From Cryptosporangium aurantiacum (GTDB lineage: Bacteria; Actinomycetota; Actinomycetes; Mycobacteriales; Cryptosporangiaceae): DNA of 64,000 nt. A program made the position numbers and the translations under genes. The notes under the pieces were generated by a model, which saw nothing but the letters and a program-made list of their open reading frames with translations, was not told the origin of the DNA and did no database searches. This document shows positions 52,114 to 61,408 of the stretch, one piece after another. The stretch is from positions 744,001 to 808,000 of the forward strand of contig NZ_FRCS01000001.1 of NCBI RefSeq assembly GCF_900143005.1, written 5' to 3'. Each line of letters starts with the position of its first letter. Positions within the stretch are counted from its first letter, which is position 1.

Positions 52114-53846
52114 GGCCGCCTCCAGGTGCGTCCCTCGCGGGCGAGCATCTCGTCCGCTGCCTTCGGGCCCCACTCGCCGGAGCGGTACTTGTGGGGCTCC
52201 TTGCCCTCCCAGTAGTCCTCCAGCGCGTCGATCACGACCCAGCTGGCCTCGACCTCGTCCGCGTTCGGGAACAGCGTCGAGTCGCCGACCAGCACGTCCA
52301 GGATCAGCCGCTCGTAGGCCTCCGGAGAAGACTCGGTGAACGCCTCGCCGTAGAGGAAGTCCATCGCGACATCGCGGACCTCCATCGCCGAGCCGGGCAC
52401 CTTCGAACCGAACTTCAGCGTCATGCCCTCGTCCGGCTGCACCTTGATCACCAGCTGGTTCTGTCCCAGCGCCTCGGTGTCGGTGTCCGCGAACGGCAGG
52501 TGCGGCGCCCGCTTGAACAGCACCGCGATCTCGGTGACGCGGCGCGGCAGCCGCTTGCCCGCCCGCACGTAGAACGGCACGCCCGCCCAGCGGCGGGTGT
52601 GGATGCCGAGCTTGATCGCCGCGTACGTCTCGGTTGTCGAGTCGGCCGGGATGTCCTTCTCCTGCAGGTACCCGGGCACCCGCTGGCCGGCCAGCCAGCC
52701 CTGTTCGTACTGGCCACGGATCGCGTCGTGCTCCATGTCGACCGGGGGCTTCGTCGCGTGCAGGACCTTCAGCTTCTCGGTGCGGATCGCGTCCGCGGTG
52801 AAGCTCACCGGCTCCTCCATCGCGGCGAGCGCGAGCAACTGGAGCAGGTGGTTCTGGATCACGTCCCGCGCGGTGCCGGTCTTGTCGTAGAACCCGGCCC
52901 TGGTGCCGATGCCGACGTCCTCGGCCATCGTGATCTGCACCGAGTCGACGTAGTGCGCGTTCCAGATCGGCTCGAACAGCTGGTTGGCGAACCGCAGCGC
53001 CAGCAGGTTCTGGACCGTCTCTTTGCCCAGGTAGTGGTCGATGCGGAACACGTTCTCCGCCGAGAACACGTCGTCGACCAGGCGGTTGAGCTGCTTGGAC
53101 GACTCCAGGTCGTGTCCGAACGGCTTCTCCACGACGACGCGGCGCCAGCCGCCGTCGGTCGTGGTGTCGGCCATCTTCGTCCGCTCGATCTGGTTGAGGA
53201 CGACCGGGAACAGCGACGGCGGGATCGACAGGTAGAACGCGGCGTTTCCGAGGATGCCGTGCTCGTCGTGGAGGCCCTTGAGCGTCGCGTGCAGGTGGTC
53301 GAACGCGTCGTCGTCGTCGAAGGAGCCGGCGACGAACTTGATGTTCTCCGACAGGCGCTCCCAGGCGTCCTCGCGCCACTGGGTGCGGGCGCCGCTCTTG
53401 GCCCACTCCCTGGCGACCTCCTCGAACTCGCCGTCGCCCCAGTCGCGCCTGGCGAAGCCGAGGACGACAAAGCCGGGCGGCAGCAGGTCGCGGTTGGCGA
53501 GGTCGTAGATCGCCGGGATGAGCTTCTTGCGCGACAGGTCTCCGGTGACACCGAAGATCACCAGCGCACACGGTTCGGGAACCCGGGGCAGCCGCCGGTC
53601 GGCCGGATCGCGCAGCGGGTTGGCAGCGCGTCCACCGCGGGTGGAAGCCAGCGTGATCGGCTGGGCCGCCGGGTCGGCCGCGCCTGCCGCCGGTTTGGCC
53701 GCCGCCGGACTCGACGCGGAGGGGCTACCGGCTGCGGGGGTGCCGGGAGGTGGTTTCTCCTCCGGGACGCCGGAGGTTCCCGTGTCGGAGACGCCGGATG
53801 TCGTTGTGTCGGACGCCTTGCGGGAGCCCGTGGCCGGTTTGGTCAT
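52110..53846 (-). CDS. zwf: Glucose-6-phosphate dehydrogenase
   Basis: 578 residues, about 65 more than usual because of a Pro/Ala/Ser-rich N-terminal extension (PEEKPPPGTPAAGSPSASSP). The enzyme oxidises glucose-6-phosphate with NADP. Coenzyme motif VIFGVTGDLSRKKLIPAIYD near 92-110, active-site RIDHYLGKETVQNL near 265 (His and Lys), KPFG region before it, and the substrate loop KVQPDEGMTLKF. Overlaps both neighbours by 4 bp. An internal start nearer position 53650 could give the standard length, but ATG 53846 is coupled to the pgi stop. Confidence 0.96.
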   Translation of the reverse strand: MTKPATGSRKASDTTTSGVSDTGTSGVPEEKPPPGTPAAGSPSASSPAAAKPAAGAADPAAQPITLASTRGGRAANPLRDPADRRLPRVPEPCALVIFGVTGDLSRKKLIPAIYDLANRDLLPPGFVVLGFARRDWGDGEFEEVAREWAKSGARTQWREDAWERLSENIKFVAGSFDDDDAFDHLHATLKGLHDEHGILGNAAFYLSIPPSLFPVVLNQIERTKMADTTTDGGWRRVVVEKPFGHDLESSKQLNRLVDDVFSAENVFRIDHYLGKETVQNLLALRFANQLFEPIWNAHYVDSVQITMAEDVGIGTRAGFYDKTGTARDVIQNHLLQLLALAAMEEPVSFTADAIRTEKLKVLHATKPPVDMEHDAIRGQYEQGWLAGQRVPGYLQEKDIPADSTTETYAAIKLGIHTRRWAGVPFYVRAGKRLPRRVTEIAVLFKRAPHLPFADTDTEALGQNQLVIKVQPDEGMTLKFGSKVPGSAMEVRDVAMDFLYGEAFTESSPEAYERLILDVLVGDSTLFPNADEVEASWVVIDALEDYWEGKEPHKYRSGEWGPKAADEMLAREGRTWRRP

Positions 53847-55357
53847 CGCACCGCCTCGAGAAGCTGAGCCAGGCCGGCGGCCCGGTCGGTGAGGTGAAGC
53901 CGAACGATCGGGCGGCCGCGGCCGCCGAGCGCCTGGAGGTCGCCTGCGGCCTGTGCCGCCTGCAACGTGCCGAACGTGTAATCCGTACCCGGAACCGGCA
54001 AGTCCGTTATGACCGCGCCGGTGAGCTGGAGGAACCCGCCGTTCTGCGGGCCACCCTTGTGATACTGGCCGCAGCTCCGGAGCAGGCGCGGCCCCCAGCC
54101 GAACGTCACCGGCCGGTGGGTGCGAGCGGCGAGCGCGGCGCGGAGGCCGGCGGCGTCCGCGTCCACGACCGGGTCGAGGAATGCCATCACGGCCACGTAC
54201 CCGTGATCGCCGATCGCGTTGAGCAGCCCGTCCACCGCGCCACGGACGTCGGTGGCGGCGCCGAGCACGGCCGCGTCGGCGTAGACCTCGATCGCGCCGT
54301 CGACGAGCGCCGGTGTCGTGTGGGGGAGGCCGTGCGTAAGCAGGCGTGCGGTGTTGAGTTCCGACTCCCGGATGTCCGGGTGGGCGGCGGGGTCGATGCC
54401 GAGTGCCCTGGCGGTGGCGACGGTCGCGTACTCCCAGGCGACGAACTGCGCGCCGAGCGGACCGTTCACCGTGACGTCGGGCGCGCCGCCACCGCCGGGG
54501 ACCGCACCGGGGCGCAGTGCGCCGCCGACGGTGACCAGCAGCGCGTCCGACCCGACGGCGGCGGCGGGGTTCTCGACCGCGACCGGCAGGATGCCGCGGC
54601 CGTCCTTGCCCGTGGTCTCGGCCAGCAGTTCTTCGATCCAGTCACCGAGGACGACGCCGGTGCCGTCGTCGGCCACGACGAGCGTGTCGCGGCCGGTGCC
54701 CGCCGCGGTGGTCAGCGCGCCGCCGAGCGCGGCACCGGGGCTGTCGTCGGCGCCCAGCGTCGCGCCGAATTCCGTGGCTTCGTCGAGCAGCGTGGTCACG
54801 TCGGCACCGGCGAGCGCGCTCGGCACCAGGCCGACCGGGGAGAGCGCACGGTCGGCTCCGGCCGGAACGACCCGGCGCGCGCCCATCTCGTGCGCGGTGC
54901 GCTCGAGCGGTGTGCCCGGTTCGGTCACGACCACGAAGCGGCGCCCCGCGTCGAGCGCAGTCAGGCCGTCGTCGAGAAACGCCTGGAGGTAGGCGCGCCG
55001 GTGAGCGTCGGTCTCGACCGATTCACCGGACCGGTCGGCCACCACGACCACCGTGCGGTCGAGGCGGTCGGCCAGCGTGGAACGCACCCGCTGCGGATCG
55101 GTGCTGTCCAGAACGGTCATCCGGACGCCGAACGTCCGGGTGATCGCCTCCGCCGCCGGTGCGGAACCGGCCAGCACGACGTGGTCCAGCCCCTCGTCGG
55201 ACAACTCCGCACGGAGCTGCGCGAGCGGCTCGACCAGCGGCCGGCCGGGAAGGCCTTCGGCGAGGGCCGCCGTCGCCGGATCGACGGCGCCGGAGACGCC
55301 ATCGACGCCGGTGACGGTCAGCCCACCGCCGACGGTCGGGCCTCTGAAATCAGGCAT
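53843..55357 (-). CDS. pgi: Glucose-6-phosphate isomerase of the TAL-PGI type
   Basis: 504 residues, shorter than canonical PGI. It matches the isomerase half of the bifunctional transaldolase/PGI proteins found in other bacteria: [55 protein letters not shown] and the clear signature [20 protein letters not shown] (the S-x-GQ-x-HKGGP motif), then [20 protein letters not shown]. It interconverts glucose-6-P and fructose-6-P. The gene overlaps tal by 8 bp and zwf by 4 bp, consistent with a split of a fused gene or the ancestor of the fusion. Confidence 0.9.
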   Translation of the reverse strand: MPDFRGPTVGGGLTVTGVDGVSGAVDPATAALAEGLPGRPLVEPLAQLRAELSDEGLDHVVLAGSAPAAEAITRTFGVRMTVLDSTDPQRVRSTLADRLDRTVVVVADRSGESVETDAHRRAYLQAFLDDGLTALDAGRRFVVVTEPGTPLERTAHEMGARRVVPAGADRALSPVGLVPSALAGADVTTLLDEATEFGATLGADDSPGAALGGALTTAAGTGRDTLVVADDGTGVVLGDWIEELLAETTGKDGRGILPVAVENPAAAVGSDALLVTVGGALRPGAVPGGGGAPDVTVNGPLGAQFVAWEYATVATARALGIDPAAHPDIRESELNTARLLTHGLPHTTPALVDGAIEVYADAAVLGAATDVRGAVDGLLNAIGDHGYVAVMAFLDPVVDADAAGLRAALAARTHRPVTFGWGPRLLRSCGQYHKGGPQNGGFLQLTGAVITDLPVPGTDYTFGTLQAAQAAGDLQALGGRGRPIVRLHLTDRAAGLAQLLEAVR

Positions 55358-56459
55358 CGACCGCGGAGAGCTGCTTCTTCACCGAGTCGAGCAGCTCGAC
55401 CCAGGACTGCTCGAACTTACTGACGCCCTCGCGCTCCAGCAGGTCCACGACGTCGTCGTAGTCGATGCCGATGCCCGCCAGCGCGTCCAGCGTCGCCTGC
55501 GCCTCGGGGTAGTAGGAGGTGACCGTGTCACCGCGCACCACGCCGTGGTCCTCGACGGCCTTGAGCGTGGCCTCCGGCATCGTGTTCACGACGCCGGGCG
55601 CGACCAGCTCGACGACGTACTGGGTGTCGTCGTACGCGGGGTCCTTGACGCCGGTCGAGGCCCAGAGCGGACGCTGCGGCTTGGCGCCCGCGGCCGCCAG
55701 CGCCTTCCAGCGCTCGGTCGAGAAGACCTGCTCGTAGTCGCGGTAAGCGAGCCGGGCGTTCGCGATCGCGGCCTTGCCGCGCAGCGCCTTGGCCTCGTCG
55801 GAGCCGAGCTTGTCCAGCCGCTTGTCGATCTCGGTGTCGACGCGCGAGACGAAGAACGAGGCGACCGAGGCGAGGTTCGTCAGGTCGTGCCCGTTGGCCT
55901 TGGCCTGCTCCAGGCCGGCCAGGTACGCCTCCATGACCTCGTTGTAGCGTTGCAGGCTGAAGATCAGCGTGACGTTGACGCTGATGCCCTGAGCCAGCGC
56001 GGCGGTGATCGCGGGCAGGCCCGCCTTCGTCGCCGGGATCTTGATGAACAGGTTCGGCCGGTCGACGAGCCACCAGAGCGCCTTGGCCTCGGCGATCGTC
56101 GCCTCGGTCTCGTTCGCCAGGCGCGGGTCGACCTCGAGCGAGACCCGGCCGTCGACGCCGCCGCTGCGGTCGAAGACCGGACGCAGCAGGTCGGCGCCGT
56201 CGCGGATGTCGGTGGCGGTGACCATGCGGACCGCCTCGTCGACCGAGACCTTGCGGGCCTTGAGGTCCGTCAGCGTCTCGGCGTAGGTGTCGATGTCCTC
56301 GAGCGCCTTGGCGAAGATCGTCGGGTTGCTCGTGACACCGACGACGTGCTTCTCGGTGACGAGCTGAGCGAGGTTGCCGCTGTTCAGCCGCTGCCGGGAA
56401 ATGTCGTCGAGCCATACCGCCACACCGGCGGCGGACAGTTCTGCGAGTGCGTCGGACAT
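55350..56459 (-). CDS. tal: Transaldolase
   Basis: 369 residues, the TalB-like subfamily of actinobacteria. Transfers dihydroxyacetone units between sugar phosphates. Sequence: [33 protein letters not shown], the Schiff-base lysine in [40 protein letters not shown], and [18 protein letters not shown]. First gene of the five-gene block; two strong hairpins separate it from tkt, so it should have its own promoter in 56460-56524. Confidence 0.96.
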   Translation of the reverse strand: MSDALAELSAAGVAVWLDDISRQRLNSGNLAQLVTEKHVVGVTSNPTIFAKALEDIDTYAETLTDLKARKVSVDEAVRMVTATDIRDGADLLRPVFDRSGGVDGRVSLEVDPRLANETEATIAEAKALWWLVDRPNLFIKIPATKAGLPAITAALAQGISVNVTLIFSLQRYNEVMEAYLAGLEQAKANGHDLTNLASVASFFVSRVDTEIDKRLDKLGSDEAKALRGKAAIANARLAYRDYEQVFSTERWKALAAAGAKPQRPLWASTGVKDPAYDDTQYVVELVAPGVVNTMPEATLKAVEDHGVVRGDTVTSYYPEAQATLDALAGIGIDYDDVVDLLEREGVSKFEQSWVELLDSVKKQLSAVDA

Positions 56460-56524
56460 GATGGGCGTCCCTCTCTGTCGAATTTCGGCCCGTGGGCCGG
56501 GGATACGCCCGGCCCGCTCTCTCG

Positions 56525-56549
56525 GGTGCGTCCGGGTTCCGGACGCACC
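56525..56549 (-). terminator. Second (distal) hairpin after tkt
   Basis: GGTGCGTCCGG, loop GTT, CCGGACGCACC: perfect 11-bp stem in the gap between tkt and tal. It lies just beyond the hairpin at 56553-56580 in the direction of tkt transcription. Confidence 0.8.
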
Positions 56550-56552
56550 GGT

Positions 56553-56580
56553 GTCCCAGGGCCCGAACGGGCCCCGGGAC
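56553..56580 (-). terminator. First hairpin after tkt
   Basis: GTCCC-A-GGGCCCG, loop AA, CGGGCCC-C-GGGAC: 12 paired bases with one A/C mismatch, starting 8 bp after the tkt stop. Together with the next hairpin it forms a double terminator. Confidence 0.8.
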
Positions 56581-56587
56581 GGGTGAG

Positions 56588-58717
56588 TCAGTTGCCGGTG
56601 GGGCTGCCGGTGATCGCACCGACCCGGGTCAGGCTGGCGTGCGCGGCCGCGACGATGCGGTCAGGGGTGAAGCCGAACTGCTCGTACAGCACGGTGTACG
56701 GAGCGCTGGCGCCGAAGTGCTCGATCGACACCGACTCGCCGGCGTCGCCGATCAGCGCCCGCCACGGCATCGCGATACCGGCCTCGACGCTCACCCGCGC
56801 CTTGACGCTCTTCGGCAGCACCTGCTCGCGGTAGGACTCGTCCTGCTCGGCGAACCACTCGAAGCACGGCACCGAGACCAGGCGAGTCGGGGTTCCGTTC
56901 TCCTCCAGGCGCTTGCGGGCGACGTCGGCGATCGAGACCTCCGAGCCGGTGGCCAGCAGGATCACCTCGGGCTGGCCGCCGCTGGCCTCGGCCAGGATGT
57001 AGGCGCCCTTGGCGGCGTTCTCGACCGGCGCGTACTCGCCGCTCTCCCGGTCGAACGTCGGCAGGTTCTGCCGGGACAGCGCGAGCGCGGTCGGCCGGTC
57101 GGTGTGCTCCAGCGCCTGCTTCCACGCGACCACGGTCTCGTTCGCGTCCGCCGGGCGGACGACGTCGAGGCCGGGGATCGCCCGCAGCGCGGTGAGGTGC
57201 TCGACCGGCTGGTGCGTCGGGCCGTCCTCGCCGAGGCCGATCGAGTCGTGCGTCCAGACGTAGATCGTCGGCAGCTTCATCAGCGCCGCGAGCCGGACCG
57301 CCGGTCGCATGTAGTCGCTGAACACGAGGAACGTGCCGCCGTACGGGCGGGTGCCGCCGTGCAGCGCGATCCCGTTGAGGATCGAGCCCATCGCGTGCTC
57401 GCGGATACCGAAGTGGAGCACCCGGCCGAAGGGGCCACCGCTGAACATCTTGGTCTGCCGGTCGGCGGGCAGGAAGGACGGCTCACCCTTGGGGGTGGTC
57501 AGGTTGGACTCGGCCAGGTCGGCCGAGCCGCCCCACAGTTCGGGGAGCGCCGGCGCGATCGCGGTGAGCACCTCGCCGGACGCCTTCCGGGTGGCGACGC
57601 CCTTCGCGTCTGCCGGGTAGGTCGGGAGCTTGTCGGTCCAGCCGTCCGGCAGCGTGCGGGTCGCCATCCGGTCGAACAGCGCCTTGCGCTCCGGGTTGGC
57701 CTCGGCCCACTTCGCGAACTCGGCGTCCCAGGCCTCGTGCGCCGCGCGACCGCGCGTGACGACCTCGCGGGCCCGGTTCAGCGCGTCGGTGGGCACCTCG
57801 AACGTCAGCGAGGGGTCGAAGCCGAGGATCTCCTTGGTGGCCTTGACCTCGGCCTCGCCGAGCGCGGCGCCGTGCGCCTTACCGGTGCCCTGCAGCTTCG
57901 GCGCCGGCCAGCCGATGATCGTGCGTAGCTGGATGAACGACGGGCGGTTCGTCTCGGCCTTGGCGGCCTGCAGCGCGTCCCAGAGCGCCTGGACGTCCTC
58001 GTGGTACTTCTCGCCCGCGGTCCAGTCGACGGTCTGCACGTGCCAGCCGTAGGCGTCGTAGCGCTTGGCGACGTCCTCGGAGAACGCGACGTTCGTGTCG
58101 TCCTCGATCGAGATCTTGTTGTCGTCGTAGACCAGCGTCAGGTTGCCCAGCTGCTGGTGCCCGGCGATCGAGGAGGCCTCGCCGCTGATGCCCTCTTCCA
58201 GGTCACCGTCGGACGCGATCGCCCAGATGTTGTGGTCGAACGGGCTCTGGCCGGCCGGGGCGTCCGGGTCGAACAGCCCGCGTTCGCGGCGGGCGGCCAT
58301 CGCCATGCCGACCGCGTTGCCGACGCCCTGACCCAGCGGGCCGGTCGTGGTCTCGACGCCGGGGGTGTGGCCGTGCTCCGGGTGACCCGGGGTCTGGCTG
58401 CCCCACTGACGCAGCGACTTCAGGTCTTCCAGGCTCAGCGGGTAGCCGGACAGGAAGAGCTGGATGTAGAGCGTCAGGCTGGAGTGCCCGGCGGACAGCA
58501 CGAAGCGGTCGCGGCCGGTCCAGTTGGGGTCGGTCGGATCGTGCTTGAGCACCTTGTTGAACAACAAGTAGGCCAGCGGGGCCAGGCTCATCGCGGTGCC
58601 CGGGTGGCCGTTGCCCGACTTCTCGACGGCGTCGGCGGCCAGGACGCGCACGGTGTCGACCGCTCGGGCGTCCTGATCGTTCCAGTCGAGTACTGCGTCG
58701 TTCTCCGAGCTGCTCAC
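56588..58717 (-). CDS. tkt: Transketolase
   Basis: 709 residues. ThDP enzyme moving two-carbon units in the pentose phosphate pathway. Seen: [60 protein letters not shown], ThDP/Mg motif [40 protein letters not shown] with the catalytic Glu, and [20 protein letters not shown]. Normal length. Separately terminated from tal. In M. tuberculosis the same order tkt-tal-zwf-opcA-pgl occurs. Confidence 0.97.
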   Translation of the reverse strand: MSSSENDAVLDWNDQDARAVDTVRVLAADAVEKSGNGHPGTAMSLAPLAYLLFNKVLKHDPTDPNWTGRDRFVLSAGHSSLTLYIQLFLSGYPLSLEDLKSLRQWGSQTPGHPEHGHTPGVETTTGPLGQGVGNAVGMAMAARRERGLFDPDAPAGQSPFDHNIWAIASDGDLEEGISGEASSIAGHQQLGNLTLVYDDNKISIEDDTNVAFSEDVAKRYDAYGWHVQTVDWTAGEKYHEDVQALWDALQAAKAETNRPSFIQLRTIIGWPAPKLQGTGKAHGAALGEAEVKATKEILGFDPSLTFEVPTDALNRAREVVTRGRAAHEAWDAEFAKWAEANPERKALFDRMATRTLPDGWTDKLPTYPADAKGVATRKASGEVLTAIAPALPELWGGSADLAESNLTTPKGEPSFLPADRQTKMFSGGPFGRVLHFGIREHAMGSILNGIALHGGTRPYGGTFLVFSDYMRPAVRLAALMKLPTIYVWTHDSIGLGEDGPTHQPVEHLTALRAIPGLDVVRPADANETVVAWKQALEHTDRPTALALSRQNLPTFDRESGEYAPVENAAKGAYILAEASGGQPEVILLATGSEVSIADVARKRLEENGTPTRLVSVPCFEWFAEQDESYREQVLPKSVKARVSVEAGIAMPWRALIGDAGESVSIEHFGASAPYTVLYEQFGFTPDRIVAAAHASLTRVGAITGSPTGN

Positions 58718-59057
58718 AGGCTTGTCCCTCGTCCGTGTCCTTCTTCAGGACGGAATGGCGTTCCGGCCGGGGGAGTTCCGCGACCGGCTCCTTGGAAAAC
58801 CCTACCCACCCACTGAGTAACGACGCGTCTCTGGATGGTGTCGTGTGAATGTCCGTCGGGTTCCGGCGCGTCCCACCCACCCACAGCGTGTAGACGATTG
58901 GGTGCGGTCTACCATGACTCAGGCGCGCCGTCAGCGTCGCGTCGCAGGGCTGAAGTGCCCGGCAAGTGCTCGGTTTCGGTGGAGCGCGGCCGGAACGATC
59001 GGAAGGTGGACGGTCTGCTGTGACCCCCCGCATCCCGTGTCTCGGGCTGGCCCAGGC
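58718..59057. other. 340-bp divergent interval between tkt and ctaB
   Basis: Contains the promoters of both genes. CCCACCCA-type pyrimidine runs occur twice (about 58803-58812 and 58870-58882). The ctaB frame stays open through the right part from 58845, with an Arg-rich product unlike ctaB family starts, so it is not taken as coding. I see no RNA gene or strong hairpin. Confidence 0.4.
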
Positions 59058-59978
59058 ATGACCGCTCAGCTCGAGACGCCGGTCAGCCCCGGGCCGGCGC
59101 GGCTTCGCCCGCTGGGCGTCGTCAAGGCCTACGTCGCGCTGACCAAGCCCCGCATCATCGAGACGCTGCTGGTGTCCACGGTCCCGACGATGCTCCTCGC
59201 CGAGCAGGGCATGCCCTCGCTCTGGCTGATCGTCGCCACGGTCCTCGGCGGCACGCTCGCCGCCGGTAGCGCGAACGCGCTCAATTGCTACATCGACCGC
59301 GACATCGACGAGAAGATGTCCCGGACGCAGCGCCGCCCGCTGGCGCAGCACACGGTGGAGCCGCGGAACGCGCTGATCTTCGGGATCACGCTCGGCGTGA
59401 TCGCGGTGGCGTTCCTCTGGTGGCAGACCAACGCGCTGGCCGCGGGCCTCGCGCTCGCCGCGATCCTGTTCTACGTCCTCGTCTACACCGCGGTGCTCAA
59501 GCGCCGCACCAGCCAGAACATCGTCTGGGGCGGCGCCGCGGGCTGCATGCCGGTGCTGATCGGCTGGGCCGCGGTGACGAACTCGCTCGGCTGGGCGCCG
59601 CTGGTCCTGTTCGGCGTCATCTTCTTCTGGACGCCGCCGCACTACTGGCCGCTGGCGATGAAGTTCCGCGCCGACTACGCGAAGGCCGGCGTCCCGATGC
59701 TGCCGGTCGTGGCGGCGCCGAAGGTCGTCACCGGGCAGATCCTGGCGTACTCGTGGGCGATGGTGGCCTGCTCGCTGCTGCTCTGGCCGCTGGCGACCGG
59801 CTGGATCTACGGGCTCACCGCGCTGGTGCTCGGCGGGTGGTTCCTGGTCGAGGCGCACCGGCTCAACCGGCAGGTGCGACGCGAGCTCAAGGCCAAGCCG
59901 ATGCGGCTGTTCCACCTCTCGATCACGTACCTCACGCTGTTGTTCCTCGCCGTCGCCGTGGACGCTCTGCTCTCGTAA
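59058..59978 (+). CDS. ctaB: Protoheme IX farnesyltransferase (heme O synthase)
   Basis: 306 residues from ATG 59058. UbiA-fold membrane enzyme that adds a farnesyl chain to heme b for cytochrome aa3 oxidase. Nine spans. First prenyl-binding motif is [20 protein letters not shown] (N-x-x-x-D-x-x-x-D), then [11 protein letters not shown]; other marks are [20 protein letters not shown] and [20 protein letters not shown] (the heme-binding region). The start has a weak ribosome site. Works with ctaA 1.4 kb downstream. Confidence 0.95.
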   Translation: MTAQLETPVSPGPARLRPLGVVKAYVALTKPRIIETLLVSTVPTMLLAEQGMPSLWLIVATVLGGTLAAGSANALNCYIDRDIDEKMSRTQRRPLAQHTVEPRNALIFGITLGVIAVAFLWWQTNALAAGLALAAILFYVLVYTAVLKRRTSQNIVWGGAAGCMPVLIGWAAVTNSLGWAPLVLFGVIFFWTPPHYWPLAMKFRADYAKAGVPMLPVVAAPKVVTGQILAYSWAMVACSLLLWPLATGWIYGLTALVLGGWFLVEAHRLNRQVRRELKAKPMRLFHLSITYLTLLFLAVAVDALLS

Positions 59979-60015
59979 CGCGTCGCCCGGCTCTACTGAT
60001 CGGTAACATGCGCTC

Positions 60016-60351
60016 ATGGCCGAGACCGTGGAAGAGAAGACCACCCCGCAGCCCAAGATCGCCCCGATCGTCAAGCGGCTGCGGAGCTTCGCGAAGGCGC
60101 ACGACGGTGCGACCGCGGTGGTGGAGTACCTCGGGCAGAAGGGTGCCCGGATCGTCCTCGTCGGAGGCGACGGGCGCTGGGGCGACCAGGTGGTCGCCGG
60201 TGGCGTCGAGGCGGCGACCACGGCGTGCGCCGAGGCCGAGATCCCGGTGAAGGACGAGTGGGAGCGCGAGCTCGTCACCGGAATTCGCACCGATTCGTAC
60301 GAGTGGAACTACATGGGCGGCAGCGCGGCCCGCGGCGGCGGCACCCGCTGA
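60016..60351 (+). CDS. Small conserved actinobacterial protein, function unknown
   Basis: 111 residues, start ATG 60016, 37 bp after ctaB and perhaps co-transcribed. Reads IVKRLRSFAKAHDGATAVVE, ARIVLVGGDGRWGDQVVAGG, EAATTACAEAEIPVKDEWER and SYEWNYMGGSAARGGG. It looks like one small alpha/beta domain with a Gly-rich loop, no membrane span and no Cys. I recognise it as a type seen beside heme/cytochrome genes in actinobacteria but know no function. Confidence 0.75.
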   Translation: MAETVEEKTTPQPKIAPIVKRLRSFAKAHDGATAVVEYLGQKGARIVLVGGDGRWGDQVVAGGVEAATTACAEAEIPVKDEWERELVTGIRTDSYEWNYMGGSAARGGGTR

Positions 60352-60380
60352 GGCAGGCGCGGCCCTGGCTCGACGCGCGA

Positions 60381-60429
60381 TGACGAGAAACCGGGGTCTA
60401 CCGGCGTCTTAGAGGCTAGTTTCTCGTCA
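60381..60429. promoter_or_regulatory. 11-bp inverted repeat upstream of the SDR gene
   Basis: TGACGAGAAAC (60381-60391) and GTTTCTCGTCA (60419-60429) are exact inverted copies 38 bp apart centre to centre, with a smaller CCGG...CCGG pair inside. It begins 29 bp after the unknown gene and ends 34 bp before the SDR ATG. It may be an operator with two half-sites or a long-loop terminator. Confidence 0.6.
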
Positions 60430-60463
60430 GCATGGGAGCGGAGTTCCCCCTCGAGGAGGCCCG

Positions 60464-61408
60464 ATGGCCCGCTGGACCGCCGCCGACATTCCCGACCAGA
60501 CCGGCCGCACCGCGATCGTGACCGGCGCGAACAGCGGCCTCGGCTACCGCACCGCCGAGGCGCTGGCCCGGGCGGGCGCGTCCGTCGTCCTCGCGTGCCG
60601 GAACGTGGAGAAAGGCGCGGACGCGCTCCGGCGTCTGCACGCGGCCGTGCCCGACGCGGCGGATCGCACCGAGGTCCGCTCCCTCGACCTGGCCGATCTC
60701 GGCTCGGTGCGGGCGTTCGCGGAGGCGACCCAGGGCCCGGTCGACCTGCTGATCAACAACGCGGGCATCATGCTGCTGCCGACCCGGCGCACCACCGCCC
60801 AGGGCTTCGAGATGCAGTTCGGCACCAACCACCTGGGCCACTTCGCGCTGACCGGGCTCCTGCTCCCGCGGCTGCTCGACCGGCCGGACTCCCGGGTGGT
60901 GACCGTCAGCAGCATCATGCACAAGCTCGGGAAGGCGTCCCAGCTCGACGACCCGCAGAGCGAGCGCGCGTACTCCGCGAGCGGCGCGTACAACTTCTCC
61001 AAGCTCGCGAACGCGTGGTTCACGCTCGAGCTCGACCGGCGGCTGCGGGCGGCGGCGGCGCCGACGATCAGCGTCGGCGCCCACCCCGGATACACCGCGA
61101 CGAACCTGCAGTCGACCGGGCCGCAGGCCGACGGGAACACGGTGACGACCCGCGTGGTCGCCGCGGCGACGAAGGTCCTCGGCCAGTCCGACGCGGTCGG
61201 AGCGCTGCCGTCCTTGCGCGCCGCCACCGATCCGGCGGTCCAGGGTGGCGAGTACTACGGTCCCGGCTGGCCCGGGGAGTTCCGTGGCCACCCGGTGCGC
61301 GTGCGCTACACCGGCACCGGCCGGGACGAGACCGCCGCGCGCCGCCTCTGGGAGGAGTCCGAGCGGCTCACCGGCGTCAAGCCACCACTGGCCGTTCGCG
61401 GATCGTGA
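60464..61408 (+). CDS. SDR-family NAD(P)-dependent oxidoreductase
   Basis: 314 residues. Classical short-chain dehydrogenase resembling the retinol/WW-domain oxidoreductase group: cofactor loop VTGANSGLGYRTAEAL, ACRN for NADP selectivity, NNAGIM near 95, catalytic Ser in TVSSIMHKLG and Tyr-x-x-x-Lys-like YNFSKLAN (in AYNFSKLANAW), and GAHPGYTATNL. Substrate unknown. GGAGGCCCG precedes the ATG. Its 3' end overlaps ctaA by 32 bp in convergent orientation. Confidence 0.88.
   Translation: MARWTAADIPDQTGRTAIVTGANSGLGYRTAEALARAGASVVLACRNVEKGADALRRLHAAVPDAADRTEVRSLDLADLGSVRAFAEATQGPVDLLINNAGIMLLPTRRTTAQGFEMQFGTNHLGHFALTGLLLPRLLDRPDSRVVTVSSIMHKLGKASQLDDPQSERAYSASGAYNFSKLANAWFTLELDRRLRAAAAPTISVGAHPGYTATNLQSTGPQADGNTVTTRVVAAATKVLGQSDAVGALPSLRAATDPAVQGGEYYGPGWPGEFRGHPVRVRYTGTGRDETAARRLWEESERLTGVKPPLAVRGS

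Noticed and set aside
58845-59057. N-terminal extension of ctaB to an upstream start
   Set aside because: The added residues are Arg/Pro/Cys-rich and unlike heme O synthase starts; ATG 59058 gives the normal length.
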